A DNA stretch of 57,487 nt, taken from assembly GCA_947365805.1 (NCBI GenBank), contig CANAZY010000008.1, positions 1-57,487 of the forward strand, in the 5' to 3' direction. The position numbers and the translations under genes are program-made. Origin of the DNA: an uncultured Clostridium sp. GTDB taxonomy: Bacteria; Bacillota; Clostridia; TANB77; CAG-508. How positions within the stretch are numbered: position 1 is the first letter of the stretch; each line of letters starts with the position of its first letter. Below are positions 9,169 through 17,851 of the stretch, one piece after another. The notes beneath the pieces were generated by a model. That model ran no database searches, was not told the DNA's origin, and worked only from the letters and a program-made list of their open reading frames with translations.

Positions 9169-9372
9169 CTAAAGATTAAAATAAATTAACAATGCACCAA
9201 TAACTCCAAAAATAAATCCTAATATTTTCATGCCTGCAGTTGCTTCATTTTGGTCTCCAAAACCAAATAGTTTTTTTGTTAAACTACGTGCATCAAATGC
9301 CATAACAACTCCTAATAATGCTATTATAAGTCCAATTCCTACTAAAATTCCTTTTAACATATCCTTCAACAT
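9169..9372 (-). CDS. Small two-helix membrane protein
   Basis: 67 residues with two predicted membrane helices (GILVGIGLIIALLGVVMAF near 9-27 and MKILGFIFGVIGALLIYF near 48-65) joined by a polar loop with DARSLTKKLFGFGDQNEAT. I do not recognise a named family. The start is ambiguous: the first ATG abuts an AAAAGG stretch, and the second (residue 5) also lies close to a GAAGG. A consensus promoter lies just upstream and there is no operon partner, so it is a stand-alone unit. Confidence 0.75.
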   Translation of the reverse strand: MLKDMLKGILVGIGLIIALLGVVMAFDARSLTKKLFGFGDQNEATAGMKILGFIFGVIGALLIYFNL

Positions 9373-9393
9373 CCTTTTAATTTTATATACTCT

Positions 9394-9422
9394 ATCATAT
9401 TATTTTTTCTATCTTTTGTCAA
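9394..9422 (-). promoter_or_regulatory. SigmaA-type promoter of the small membrane protein
   Basis: Reverse strand TTGACA (9422-9417), 17-base spacer, TATGAT (9399-9394). Confidence 0.75.
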
Positions 9423-9459
9423 GGAGAAAGTCCTACGTCTATGACGTAGGACTTTCTCC
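9423..9459 (-). terminator. Perfect 17-bp hairpin after the unknown 155-residue gene
   Basis: A perfect 17-bp inverted repeat with a three-base loop (stem GGAGAAAGTCCTACGTC) begins at the base after the stop codon of the upstream reverse-strand gene. There is no clear T tract, so it may protect the RNA end or act as a terminator. It is more GC-rich than the flanks. Confidence 0.6.
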
Positions 9460-9927
9460 CTATTGCTTAATATGCTTCAAAAGTTTCCTAGCAAAGAACA
9501 CAACAACACGTTCCTCATGTGTTTCATACTGTCCATATTTCTCACCAAGATCCTCTAGGAACTGCTCTTCCATTTCCTTTTGTTCCTCTGCATTTCTGTC
9601 TTGTACGAGAACTTCCAGTTTCTCCAACCCATACATTAACAAAATTTCCTTGGGTGTGCCTTCCAATGCCGTTTCGATGCTCCTCTCCATTGAAGGAATA
9701 AGCGTAAATTCATCTGTTCCTGATTTCACACTTACATAGAAATTTTCCTTAGGCAACATCTCCAATATTTTATGAAATTTCATATCAGGATTAGCATACG
9801 CATAGCAAATTAAATCCATTAGAGGCATATATCCTCTCGTGCTTTTCTTTATTGCTAAATCACGAAAGATTGGATTTAACAATCCCATTGCCCGTTTTTC
9901 TTCCTCTGTCCTTGTTCTCAATGTCAT
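9460..9927 (-). CDS. Unknown protein, composition outlier
   Basis: 155 residues, family not recognised. It is mostly helical and charged, with no signal peptide or membrane helix. Segments such as RDLAIKKSTRGYMPLMDLI and EEQKEMEEQFLEDLGEKYG suggest a small soluble helical protein. Codon use is clearly richer in G and C than the neighbours, and it contains one in-frame CGG (in EEEKRAM) that must be arginine for the frame to stay open. Under the CGGN-glycine rule the product would end a few codons later. It has its own promoter (9995-10023) and a hairpin abutting its stop. It looks like an acquired single-gene unit. Confidence 0.7.
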   Translation of the reverse strand: MTLRTRTEEEKRAMGLLNPIFRDLAIKKSTRGYMPLMDLICYAYANPDMKFHKILEMLPKENFYVSVKSGTDEFTLIPSMERSIETALEGTPKEILLMYGLEKLEVLVQDRNAEEQKEMEEQFLEDLGEKYGQYETHEERVVVFFARKLLKHIKQ

Positions 9928-9994
9928 CCTCCTGTTCTATAGCAACTATACTAGCTTGCTATATCTTTGCTTATTTTATTGTTAACATAAACTT

Positions 9995-10023
9995 ATTTTA
10001 CCACATTCTGTAAATAATTGCAA
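9995..10023 (-). promoter_or_regulatory. Promoter of the unknown 155-residue gene
   Basis: Reverse strand TTGCAA (10023-10018), 17-base spacer, TAAAAT (10000-9995). Confidence 0.6.
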
Positions 10024-10033
10024 CTTTATTTAG

Positions 10034-12086
10034 CTATATTTCAATTCTATCTTGAAATTTTTCTTTTACCATTTGTTTTAGTAGCTTGTTTTCCTCTTTT
10101 TCGAGTTTTGGATCATCTTGTAATATTTTAATTGCTAAATTTTGTACCATTTTTAAAATTGGCATATCTTCAAACAAATTTGCTATTTTAAATTCTGGAA
10201 GTCCATGTTGTTTGGTTCCAAAGAATTCTCCTGAACCTCTTAGTTCTAAATCTTTTTCCGATATGATAAATCCATCATTTGTTTCCGTCATTACTTTCAT
10301 TCTTTGGCGAATCACTTCTGAATTTCCTTGGTATTTTAAAATACAATAAGACTTAAACTCTCCTCTTCCTACTCTTCCACGTAATTGATGAAGCTGAGCT
10401 AACCCAAAACGTTCTGCATTTTCTATTACCATGATACTTGCATTTGGTACATTTACTCCTACTTCAATAACAGTAGTCGAAATTAAAATATCAATATTTC
10501 CATTTTTAAATTCTTCCATAATCGCGTCTTTTTCTTTTGGTCTCATTTTTCCATGTAAATATTCTACTCTATATTCTGGAAATACTTCCTTTTGATATTT
10601 TTCAGCAAGCTCCATAACCGATTTTAAGTTTAATTCTTCATTTTCTTCTACTAATGGACATACAATATAAGCTTGTCTTCCTTCATTTATTTGTTTTTTC
10701 ACGAAGTTATTCACTCGTTCTTCCATTCCTCGTGTTACTGCAAATGTATCTATTTTCTTCCTGTTTGGTGGCAATTCATCAATAATCGATATGTCCAAAT
10801 CTCCATATAAAATAAGTGCTAATGTTCTTGGAATGGGAGTTGCTGTCATGACTAATACATCTGGGTTCTCACCTTTAGCAGAAATAATCTTTCTTTGCCT
10901 TACCCCAAAACGATGTTGTTCATCTGTTACAACAAGTCCTAAATTTTTAAACACTACGTTCTCTTCTAATATAGCATGTGTTCCAATTAATATATCAATT
11001 TCACCACTTGCAAGTCTTTGTAAAATATCTTCTTTTTTCTTTTTTGTAATGCCACTTGTTAATAATTCACATCGAATACCAAATGGTGTAAGTACTTTTG
11101 TATATTCTTGCATATGTTGATTAGCAAGTATTGCTGTTGGTGCCATAATGGTCATTTGATAACCAGATTTTACTGCTTTATATGCTGCAATAATACTAAC
11201 AATTGTTTTTCCGCGAACCAACATCACCTTGTAATAGTCGGTTCATTGGTTTTTCTTTTTCCATATCACCATCAATTTCTTCTAGCACTCTTTGTTGAGC
11301 TTTTGTTAAATGAAATGGTAATGTATTAATAATATCAGACATCTTTACATCTTTTTGAAAAGCAATTCCTTTGTCTTCCCCTGTATATTCATTCTTTAGA
11401 CTAAGAAGTGCTAACTGCATACTAAGAAGTTCTTCAAATACAAGTCTATTTCTCGCTAAAGTAAATTCATCAAAATTTTGGGGAAAATGAATTTTATTGA
11501 TTGCCTCTTCTAAACTTAGCAAATAATATTGTCTCAATAAATTTTCTGGTAATGTTTCTTTTAAATATCCTTTTGTCATCTTTAGTCCGTTTTCTATAAT
11601 TTTCCTTATTGCATTTTGCGATAATTGGTAAGTTAACGGATAAATTGGAATAATTTTTCCTGTATTTTTATGAACTCCCTCCTCATCATAAGTAGGAGAT
11701 ATCATTTCAACATTTCCATTCTTTTTTGTAACTTTTCCAAAAAAAGAATATGTTTCTCCTAACTTAAATTTGGATTTTAGATAACTTTGGTTATACCAAG
11801 TAAGAATGGCACTTGCTGTATCATCTCTTACAATCAACTTGTAAATTGTCATATTCTTTCTTCTTGTTCTAATTTCATTCACTTTTGAAACACAAACTGC
11901 TTCAATAAGGGTTTCTTCTCCTTCTACTACATCTACAATTTTGGTTGCCCTACTTCTATCCTCATGTTCACGCGGATAATAAGTAATTAAGTCTTTTAAT
12001 GTATATATATTAAGTCGATTTAATAATTTAGCTCTATTGGGACCTACCCCTTTTACAAATTTCACATCTTGGTTTAAATCGCTCAT
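10034..12086 (-). CDS. recG: ATP-dependent DNA helicase RecG, read across a CGG frameshift
   Basis: 683 residues when one base is skipped, the usual RecG length. RecG remodels stalled forks and branched DNA. The N-terminal wedge/OB part (FVKGVGPNRAKLLNRL, then the OB fold) lies in the first frame up to LLQGDVGS. The helicase core lies in the second frame, from the lysine of the P-loop (GKTIVS) through DEQHRFG, TATPIPRT and RGRVGRG. The break is an in-frame CGG inside the Walker A motif; reading CGGA as glycine gives GDVGSGKTIVS exactly. No other defect is visible in either half, which argues against an old pseudogene. Confidence 0.9.
11210..11213 (-). other. CGGA +1 frameshift/quadruplet site in recG
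   Basis: Codon 292 of the first frame is CGG (TCG CGG A). Reading C-GGA as glycine restores the Walker A sequence GSGKT. Confidence 0.9.
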
Positions 12087-12237
12087 TTATTTTCACCTAC
12101 TTACCTTTTTGTACATTCTATCACAATTGATAAAATTTTTCCAATAAAGTTTCCAATAAAGTCTTGTTTTTTTTTTCGTATTGTGTTAAACTAATTAACA
12201 GACAATTTATTAACGTTATTAGGAGGTGCAATAAAAG

Positions 12238-12435
12238 ATGGCAAAATGTGAAATTTGTAATAAATCCGTTGCTCACGGAAATCAATTAAGTATCACTCGT
12301 TCTCACATCAGTAAAAGAACAACTAGAACATTCAAACCAAATATTAGAACAGTAAAGGCTATCGTTGACGGACAAACAAAAAGAATGACTGTATGTGCTA
12401 AATGTTTACGTGCAGGAAAAGTTAAAAGAGCTTAA
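12238..12435 (+). CDS. rpmB: 50S ribosomal protein L28
   Basis: 65 residues. It starts MAKCEICNKSVAHGNQLS, typical of the zinc-ribbon L28 form (CxxC early, CAKCL near the end), followed by the conserved SKRTTRTFKPNI. A strong AGGAGG site precedes the ATG. It stands alone with a clear terminator and lies opposite spoVM, close to the rpe-spoVM-rpmB neighbourhood of Bacillus. Confidence 0.97.
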   Translation: MAKCEICNKSVAHGNQLSITRSHISKRTTRTFKPNIRTVKAIVDGQTKRMTVCAKCLRAGKVKRA

Positions 12436-12442
12436 ATAGATT

Positions 12443-12470
12443 AAAAAAGTAGGTAAACACCTACTTTTTT
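12443..12470. terminator. Terminator of rpmB
   Basis: Perfect 12-bp stem (AAAAAAGTAGGT with complement) with loop AAAC and a T run. It can serve both rpmB and the converging spoVM transcript. Confidence 0.88.
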
Positions 12471-12488
12471 TGTTGGTTATGTATTAAC

Positions 12489-12563
12489 CTAATCTTTTAT
12501 ACCAAATATTAGCTTTACAAAACCCCTTAGGAATTTTGGTACTTTTTTTACAACAATCTGCAT
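12489..12563 (-). CDS. spoVM: Stage V sporulation protein M
   Basis: 24 residues: M-Q-I-V-V-K-K-V-P-K-F-L-R-G-F, then V-K-L-I-F-G-I-K-D. SpoVM is a 26-residue amphipathic helix in B. subtilis that recognises the curved forespore membrane and anchors SpoIVA for coat assembly. The central PKFLxGxVxxxxG pattern matches. A GGAGAG site precedes the ATG. Its place beside rpmB agrees with the Bacillus order. This indicates a spore-former. Confidence 0.85.
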   Translation of the reverse strand: MQIVVKKVPKFLRGFVKLIFGIKD

Positions 12564-12592
12564 TATTTCCACTCTCCTTTTCTTATAAAACT

Positions 12593-12742
12593 CTAACATG
12601 CAAGCCATACAAGACCTAATATTAAAATTGCTGCTCCAATTAAAAATAACCATCCTGTAAGTGGAAGTAATAGTACTAATAAAATTCCTAACCCTAGCCC
12701 AATTAAACATACTCCACATGTTTTTTTAAGCACTCCAAACAT
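12593..12742 (-). CDS. Small two-helix membrane protein upstream of spoVM
   Basis: 49 residues, nearly all hydrophobic: a short MFGVLKKTCGVC start, then CLIGLGLGILLVLLLPLTGW and LFLIGAAILILGLVWLAC, with glycine-rich helices. An AAGG stretch precedes the ATG. The next gene, 29 bases downstream, is spoVM, so the two are probably cotranscribed. Similar small hydrophobic proteins occur in spore-forming clostridia, but a sporulation role here is inference from position. Confidence 0.72.
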   Translation of the reverse strand: MFGVLKKTCGVCLIGLGLGILLVLLLPLTGWLFLIGAAILILGLVWLAC

Positions 12743-12801
12743 AATACCTTACCCCCAATCCTTACTTATATTATATTAATTTGAAGAAAAAAGGTGATAC
12801 T

Positions 12802-13458
12802 ATGAAAAAATTAAATATTAAACAATCAAAAGAACTTATTGAAATATTAAAACAAACTTACCCAGATGCTACTTGTTCATTGGACTTTACAACCCCTTTT
12901 GAAATGGTAGTTTCTGTTATGTTATCTGCTCAATGTACCGATGAACGTGTGAATAAAACAACTCCATCTATTTTTGCTACATACAAAACTCCAGAAGATT
13001 TTGCCAATATCGAGCTTTCTGAATTAGAAACTTTAATTCATCCTTGTGGCTTTTATAAAAATAAAGCAAAAAATATAAAAGCTTGTGCTCAAAAAATTAT
13101 AGACGATTTTAATGGACAAGTTCCACAAACGATGGAAGAATTATTAACTCTTCCTGGTGTTGGAAGAAAAAGTGCTAATGTTATTTTATTAGAAGCTTTT
13201 GGAATTGCAAATGGAATTGCTGTAGATACTCATGCAAAAAGAATCTCAAACCGAATTGGGTTATCTTATGAATCTGACCCTGAAAAAATTGAACAGGATT
13301 TATTAAAAATATTTCCAAAAGAATACTTAAAAGATGTTAACCACCTTTTTGTATGGCATGGCAGAAAAACTTGTGATGCTAGAAAACCAAACTGTGAAAA
13401 TTGTCGCATCAATCATTTTTGTAAGACCCATCTTTCTTCCCAATCAAAAAATGTATAA
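12802..13458 (+). CDS. nth: Endonuclease III
   Basis: 218 residues. Endonuclease III removes oxidised pyrimidines and nicks the abasic site. Visible motifs: MLSAQCTDERVNK near the N-terminus, helix-hairpin-helix LPGVGRKSANVI with the catalytic lysine region, VDTHAKRISNRIGL with the catalytic aspartate, and the C-terminal [4Fe-4S] ligands C-x6-C-x2-C-x5-C (CDARKPNCENCRINHFC). I start it at the ATG at 12802, behind an AAGGTG site, not at an upstream TTG. Confidence 0.97.
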   Translation: MKKLNIKQSKELIEILKQTYPDATCSLDFTTPFEMVVSVMLSAQCTDERVNKTTPSIFATYKTPEDFANIELSELETLIHPCGFYKNKAKNIKACAQKIIDDFNGQVPQTMEELLTLPGVGRKSANVILLEAFGIANGIAVDTHAKRISNRIGLSYESDPEKIEQDLLKIFPKEYLKDVNHLFVWHGRKTCDARKPNCENCRINHFCKTHLSSQSKNV

Positions 13459-13503
13459 AAATATTTTAGTTGCCAATACTATATCATAAAGAAGGTGATG
13501 GTT

Positions 13504-13644
13504 TTGACAAACATCAATTGTTCTGCAAATTGTGTTTATCAAAAAGACGGAAAATGTTGTCTTGAACATGTCTTTTTTCAAGATGCCACTTCGTCATCAG
13601 ATTGTGCCTATTTTTTAAAAATAGAAACAGTAGATAAAAAATAA
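13504..13644 (+). CDS. Small cysteine-rich protein of the DUF1540-like type
   Basis: 46 residues if started at the TTG at 13504, which has an AAGGTG site six bases upstream; the ATG at 13498 abuts that site. Cysteines are arranged in pairs: NCSANC near the start, GKCC in the middle and DCAYF near the end. This matches short clostridial proteins often assigned to DUF1540 or misnamed after dehydratases. Metal binding is plausible but unproven. A strong terminator follows. Confidence 0.72.
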   Translation: MTNINCSANCVYQKDGKCCLEHVFFQDATSSSDCAYFLKIETVDKK

Positions 13645-13658
13645 TCTACTGTTTTTTT
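13626..13658 (+). terminator. Terminator of the cysteine-rich gene
   Basis: 11-bp stem (AAACAGTAGAT with complement) followed by a T run; it overlaps the stop codon. Confidence 0.85.
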
Positions 13659-13671
13659 ATTGCATTGTTCC

Positions 13672-13700
13672 TTGACAAATCTATGAATTAGATATATAGT
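13672..13700 (+). promoter_or_regulatory. SigmaA-type promoter of the bactofilin-like gene
   Basis: TTGACA (13672-13677), 17-base spacer, TATAGT (13695-13700), 38 bases before the ATG. Confidence 0.8.
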
Positions 13701-13738
13701 TACCATATAAAAAATATACGAATTTAGGAGGAATTTTT

Positions 13739-15022
13739 ATGTTAAAACAAAAAACAAAAATCATAGCATTATTACTAACACTTTTACTAGTTATCTCTAC
13801 TATTAGTTTTGCAACTGATACTCCTGTTGTAACTTCAGAAACTGGTAATGTTGTTTCTACTGTTCCTGGTGATAATGCAAGAGTTGAAGGTGATGAAACT
13901 TCTACTAACACTACACCTGAAACACCTGACATTCATAATGGTGATTTATATGTATTTGATAACAACATTAAAATGGATCAATTAGTTGATGGAAATGTAT
14001 TTCTTTTTGGTAATGATATTGAAGTAACAGGAAAAGTAAATGGCTCTATTTACATTTTTGGTAGAAATGTAACTTTTAGCAAAGATTCTTATATCATTCA
14101 ATCCATCTATGTTATGGCAGACCAAGTAACTCTTGATGGTATTGCAAATGATTTATATGCTTTTGCAAGAAAAATAGACATGTCTTTTGATTCTTTTATG
14201 TATCGTGATTTAAGAGTTTTTGCTGACACTTTTAACTTTAATGGAGGAGTTGGAAGAAATGCTTTTGTAGGAGCAAATAATTTTAACTTTGTTACAACAG
14301 AAGGAAGTGCAGCTCTTGTTTATGGTGATTTAACCTATTCTTCTTCAAAGGAATTATCTTTAACAGCAAATCATGTACAAGGTAATATTAATTACAAACA
14401 AGAAATCATAGAAGGAGAAAGTATCACAAGTATTATTCTTGAAAAAGTAATTGATGTATGTAATACTTTATTATATGCTTTCATTATATTCTTATTATGC
14501 TTATGGCTTGCTCCAAAATTCTTAGCAAAAACTTCTAGTTATCTTGCTCCTGTGGCTGTTGTTAAATCTTTTGGAATTGGTTTATTAAGTACTATTGTAG
14601 CAAGCTTTGTTGGTATCGCTCTTTTATTTACTGTTGTAGGTGTTCCTGTAGGATTTGCTATAATTGCACTACTTGTTCTATTACTTTCGATTGCAAATGC
14701 TGTTACTTGTATCAGTATTACATACAAATTAAAAGAAAAATTTGGATTTGCTAAAAATTACTTAACTTATTTAACACTTGCTTGTGTTGTTATTGTAATT
14801 TGGGCATTAAGATTAATTCCATATGCTGGTTCTATTATTTCTTTTGTTGTAAAAATGATTGGACTTGGAATTGTTGTTTATTATCTATTTACTAAAAATT
14901 GTAATAAAAAAGAAATTAACAAAACAGCGAAAGCTACAAAAGTAGAAAAGAAAGAAAATCCAGAAAAAGTAGAAAAAAAAGAAACATCTTCGAAAAAAGA
15001 TACAAAGAAAAAAGAAGATTAA
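13739..15022 (+). CDS. Exported bactofilin-like (polymer-forming) membrane protein
   Basis: 427 residues. A signal peptide is visible at 1-27 (IIALLLTLLLVISTISFA). Residues about 60-210 are a repetitive beta-helix with short G-x-(V/I)-(Y/F) turns (NGDLYVFDNNIKMDQLVDGN, VNGSIYIFGRNVTF), as in polymer-forming bactofilin-type domains. Several membrane helices follow (about 235-375), and a lysine-rich tail (KKENPEKVEKKETSSKKDTK) closes the protein. This order fits an envelope scaffold with the solenoid outside and the basic tail probably inside. It has its own promoter, an AGGAGG site and a terminator. Confidence 0.8.
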   Translation: MLKQKTKIIALLLTLLLVISTISFATDTPVVTSETGNVVSTVPGDNARVEGDETSTNTTPETPDIHNGDLYVFDNNIKMDQLVDGNVFLFGNDIEVTGKVNGSIYIFGRNVTFSKDSYIIQSIYVMADQVTLDGIANDLYAFARKIDMSFDSFMYRDLRVFADTFNFNGGVGRNAFVGANNFNFVTTEGSAALVYGDLTYSSSKELSLTANHVQGNINYKQEIIEGESITSIILEKVIDVCNTLLYAFIIFLLCLWLAPKFLAKTSSYLAPVAVVKSFGIGLLSTIVASFVGIALLFTVVGVPVGFAIIALLVLLLSIANAVTCISITYKLKEKFGFAKNYLTYLTLACVVIVIWALRLIPYAGSIISFVVKMIGLGIVVYYLFTKNCNKKEINKTAKATKVEKKENPEKVEKKETSSKKDTKKKED

Positions 15023-15035
15023 TAATAATTAAAAT

Positions 15036-15068
15036 AAAAAAAGAGTCACTTTGAAGTGACTCTTTTTT
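15036..15068 (+). terminator. Terminator of the bactofilin-like gene
   Basis: Stem AAGAGTCACTT with its perfect complement, flanked by A and T tracts. Confidence 0.88.
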
Positions 15069-15163
15069 ATTGTATAAATTATAAAAATATAAATTATTAT
15101 GTTTATTCTTCTATCATTATGATATAATATATTTAAAAATATAAAAATATGAGGTATTATTCT

Positions 15164-16165
15164 ATGAAATTTAAAAAAATAATTCTACTTGTAACTAGCA
15201 TTATCCTTGTTCTTTCTATCATTTTTCTTTTTGTATGGTATTCTAAGAAAGTTTCTGAAAAGGAAACCGTTGCCCAACCAGTTGATATGGTAGAAGCAAT
15301 TAATCATACAATAAATAATGAGTTTGACATTACACAATTAGAAGATTTTAATGACGAAAATACAATTAGTAACAATAATGAAACTGCTTCTAGTGTGCAA
15401 GATACAAATACAAACACAAAGCCTAATAAAAATGCCAATACTCCTCCCTACTACATAAAAGTAAATTATGGTGCTCAAGTAGTAACCATTTACCAAAAAG
15501 ATGAAAATGGAAATTATACCATTCCATTAAAAGCTATGGTATGTTCTACAGGCGATGCCACCCCAACTTCTGGTGTATATTCTATTCCTGCAAGATGGGA
15601 ATGGTTAAGACTTCAAGGTTATGTATGGGGACACTATTCTACTCAAATTAAGGGAAATATTTTATTCCATTCTGTACCATATTTAAGAAAAGGAGATCCT
15701 GCTAGTTTAGAATATTGGGAATATGATAAACTTGGAACTTATGCCTCAGCAGGATGTGTTCGTTTAAAAGTAAGTGATGCAAAATGGATTTATAATAATT
15801 GCAAAAATGGGACTAAAGTAGAATTCTATAGCAGTTCAGATCCAGGCCCTTTAGGTAAACCATCTTCTAAGAAAATCTCTTCTTATTCTGATGAATTAAG
15901 AAATTGGGATCCAACAGATTCAAATCCAAATAATCCTTGGAAGAACTATAAACCTAATAATAGTGATAATAATAATAATAATAATAGCAATAACAATAAC
16001 AATAATAATAACACCAGTAATCACCCCAATAAACCGACAACGAATCCTGATAAAACAAACACCATACAAAATACAGTTGTAAATGACACAAAAACAAACA
16101 CTATAACAAGCGATTTAAAAAACAATACCATAACACAGAATTCTCTAACAAATACCATAAAATAA
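15164..16165 (+). CDS. L,D-transpeptidase (YkuD domain), membrane anchored
   Basis: 333 residues. An N-terminal signal anchor (IILLVTSIILVLSIIFLFVW) is followed by a linker and a YkuD domain (about 95-225) with ILFHSVPY and, some 35 residues on, YASAGCVRL, matching the H...S-x-G-C-x-R catalytic pattern. Such enzymes make 3-3 crosslinks or attach proteins in peptidoglycan. The C-terminal 100 residues are a low-complexity asparagine-rich tail (N-rich 268-292, then NT repeats). I prefer the ATG at 15164, because the GAGGT site overlaps the earlier ATG at 15149. Confidence 0.88.
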   Translation: MKFKKIILLVTSIILVLSIIFLFVWYSKKVSEKETVAQPVDMVEAINHTINNEFDITQLEDFNDENTISNNNETASSVQDTNTNTKPNKNANTPPYYIKVNYGAQVVTIYQKDENGNYTIPLKAMVCSTGDATPTSGVYSIPARWEWLRLQGYVWGHYSTQIKGNILFHSVPYLRKGDPASLEYWEYDKLGTYASAGCVRLKVSDAKWIYNNCKNGTKVEFYSSSDPGPLGKPSSKKISSYSDELRNWDPTDSNPNNPWKNYKPNNSDNNNNNNSNNNNNNNNTSNHPNKPTTNPDKTNTIQNTVVNDTKTNTITSDLKNNTITQNSLTNTIK

Positions 16166-16170
16166 TTATA

Positions 16171-16206
16171 AAATAAACAGGTTGGAAATACCAACCTGTT
16201 TATTTT
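16171..16206 (+). terminator. Terminator of the L,D-transpeptidase gene
   Basis: Stem AAATAAACAGGTTGG with complement and a T-rich end. Confidence 0.88.
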
Positions 16207-16228
16207 ATTAACCTAATTTGAATGCATT

Positions 16229-16262
16229 TCTGGAAAATGGGTCGGCGAAGGTGCCGCCCCCT
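16229..16262 (-). other. Short GC-rich element after rpe
   Basis: A GC-rich patch (GGGTCGGCGAAGG, then TGCCGCCCCC on the forward strand) in AT-rich DNA, with CGGC/GCCG able to pair. It sits just past the rpe stop and could be a terminator or a dispersed repeat. Confidence 0.4.
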
Positions 16263-16266
16263 ACAG

Positions 16267-16926
16267 TTATTCCTTTAATTTTTTGATTGTTTCTGTATAA
16301 TTTTCGCTTTTGATAATCCCATTTCCTACCACTGCAATATCTACTCCTGCTTTTGTTACATCTACTATGGTTTCTAAATTAATTCCTCCATCTGCTTCAA
16401 TATCAAAATCTAAATTATTCGTGTCTCGATATTGTTTTAACTCTTTTACTTTTTCTAATGTTTCAGGAATTAATGCTTGTCCTCCTTTTCCTGGTTCTAC
16501 TGTCATAATTAGTACCATATGAATAAGAGGCAAAAATTCATAAATTTCTTGTATTGGTGTAGCAGGTTTTACAGAAATTCCAACTTTAATTCCATTTTCT
16601 TTTATTTTGTTTATCACTTTTAATATTTCTTCGTTATCTTGACATGCTTCATAGTGAAATGTAATACGGTTTGGCGAAAATGGAATATATGCTTCTATAT
16701 GGCTTTCTACATCTTTTACCATTAAGTGTACATCAACTGGAATATTGGATACTTGTTTAATTTGATTGGTATAAGTAATCATTGTTTGTAATGTATTTTT
16801 TTCTACGAATTCTCCATCCATAACATCAATATGATAATAATCGGTATGCGCCACCTCTAAATCATATATTGTTTTTACTGAATTTTCTGGTTCAACAGAT
16901 AGTATTGATGTTGATATTTCTACCAT
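16267..16926 (-). CDS. rpe: Ribulose-phosphate 3-epimerase
   Basis: 219 residues. It interconverts ribulose 5-phosphate and xylulose 5-phosphate in the pentose phosphate pathway. TIM-barrel signatures are present: ISTSILS at the start, HIDVMDGEFV, VDVHLMVKD, MTVEPGKGGQ and EADGGI. The 5' end overlaps rsgA by seven bases, so the two are translationally linked. The order rsgA-rpe is conserved in Firmicutes. No in-frame CGG occurs. Confidence 0.95.
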   Translation of the reverse strand: MVEISTSILSVEPENSVKTIYDLEVAHTDYYHIDVMDGEFVEKNTLQTMITYTNQIKQVSNIPVDVHLMVKDVESHIEAYIPFSPNRITFHYEACQDNEEILKVINKIKENGIKVGISVKPATPIQEIYEFLPLIHMVLIMTVEPGKGGQALIPETLEKVKELKQYRDTNNLDFDIEADGGINLETIVDVTKAGVDIAVVGNGIIKSENYTETIKKLKE

Positions 16927-17801
16927 TTGTGTTCCTCCTTATCTTTTAAATCTTTATATATTTTTACATAATTTTGATATCTTACATCTGAAATTCTTCC
17001 TTCTTCTAGTGCTTTTCGAATTCCACAACTTTCTTCTTTTATATGAGTACATCCAACAAATTCACAATTCTTTTCTTCTTCTTTTAGTTCTTTGAAATAT
17101 TTATATAAGTCTTTATTTTCAATTTCATATACATCAAATGTAGCAAACCCTGGTGTATCTGCTATATAACTTCCCTCTTCTAATTTATATAATTGTATAG
17201 CTGTTGTTGTATTTTTTCCTTTTTTATTTTTATTGCTAATCATTCCTTCTTTGGTTAAATCTTTTTCAAAAATAGCATTTAAAAGAGTCGATTTCCCTAC
17301 TCCAGAATTACCTGAAAAAGCACTAATCCCTTGTTGCAATACGTTCCTTACTTCCTTAATTCCTTGTTTTTCTTTTGCAATGGTTTCGATTACTTTGTAT
17401 CCAATATTAGTATAAATTTTCTTAATATCTTCTATTATTTCCTCTTTTCCTAAATCCATTTTATTAATAACAATCATCGGCTCAATTCCTAAAAATTCAG
17501 CAAAAACCAATTGTTTATCTAGTAATAATAAATCTGGTTTTGGATGACTTGCTGATATTACAAAAATAAGTCTTTCTACATTAGCAAGTTTCGGTCTTTT
17601 TATATAATTATCTCTTGGCAATATTTTATTAATAACTGCTGTCTTTTTTTCTTCATCAATTACTTCTATTTCTACTCTATCTCCTACAACAGGTACTATT
17701 TCATTTATCTTAAATCTCCCTCTTGCCACTGCTTCATATGTACTATTATTTACTTCAATTTGATATTGATTTGATATGTTACTTGTAATAATTCCTTGCA
17801 T
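16920..17801 (-). CDS. rsgA: Small ribosomal subunit biogenesis GTPase RsgA
   Basis: 293 residues. RsgA checks late 30S maturation. Domains in order: an OB fold (1-65), a circularly permuted GTPase with NKMD (G4) before GNSGVGKSTLLN (G1) and DTPGF (G3), and a C-terminal zinc knuckle (C-x4-C-x-H-x5-C in CEFVGCTHIKEESC). The order of G motifs is diagnostic. It overlaps rpe downstream. The PBECR4-type gene separates it from prkC. Confidence 0.96.
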   Translation of the reverse strand: MQGIITSNISNQYQIEVNNSTYEAVARGRFKINEIVPVVGDRVEIEVIDEEKKTAVINKILPRDNYIKRPKLANVERLIFVISASHPKPDLLLLDKQLVFAEFLGIEPMIVINKMDLGKEEIIEDIKKIYTNIGYKVIETIAKEKQGIKEVRNVLQQGISAFSGNSGVGKSTLLNAIFEKDLTKEGMISNKNKKGKNTTTAIQLYKLEEGSYIADTPGFATFDVYEIENKDLYKYFKELKEEEKNCEFVGCTHIKEESCGIRKALEEGRISDVRYQNYVKIYKDLKDKEEHKW

Positions 17802-17851
17802 CTTTTCTCCTCGTATTTTCAGATTACTCCTATTATATACTATTAAAAGTT

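Noticed and set aside
10034..12086. recG, pgi and others as ordinary pseudogenes
   Set aside because: Each has a single lesion of the same kind and no other decay, and pgi, recG, rlmN and the desulfurase are too important to be lost together.
12489..12719. Longer 76-codon reverse-strand frame over spoVM
   Set aside because: Its upstream part is the out-of-frame reading of the small membrane gene; only the last 24 codons, with their own ribosome site, are spoVM.
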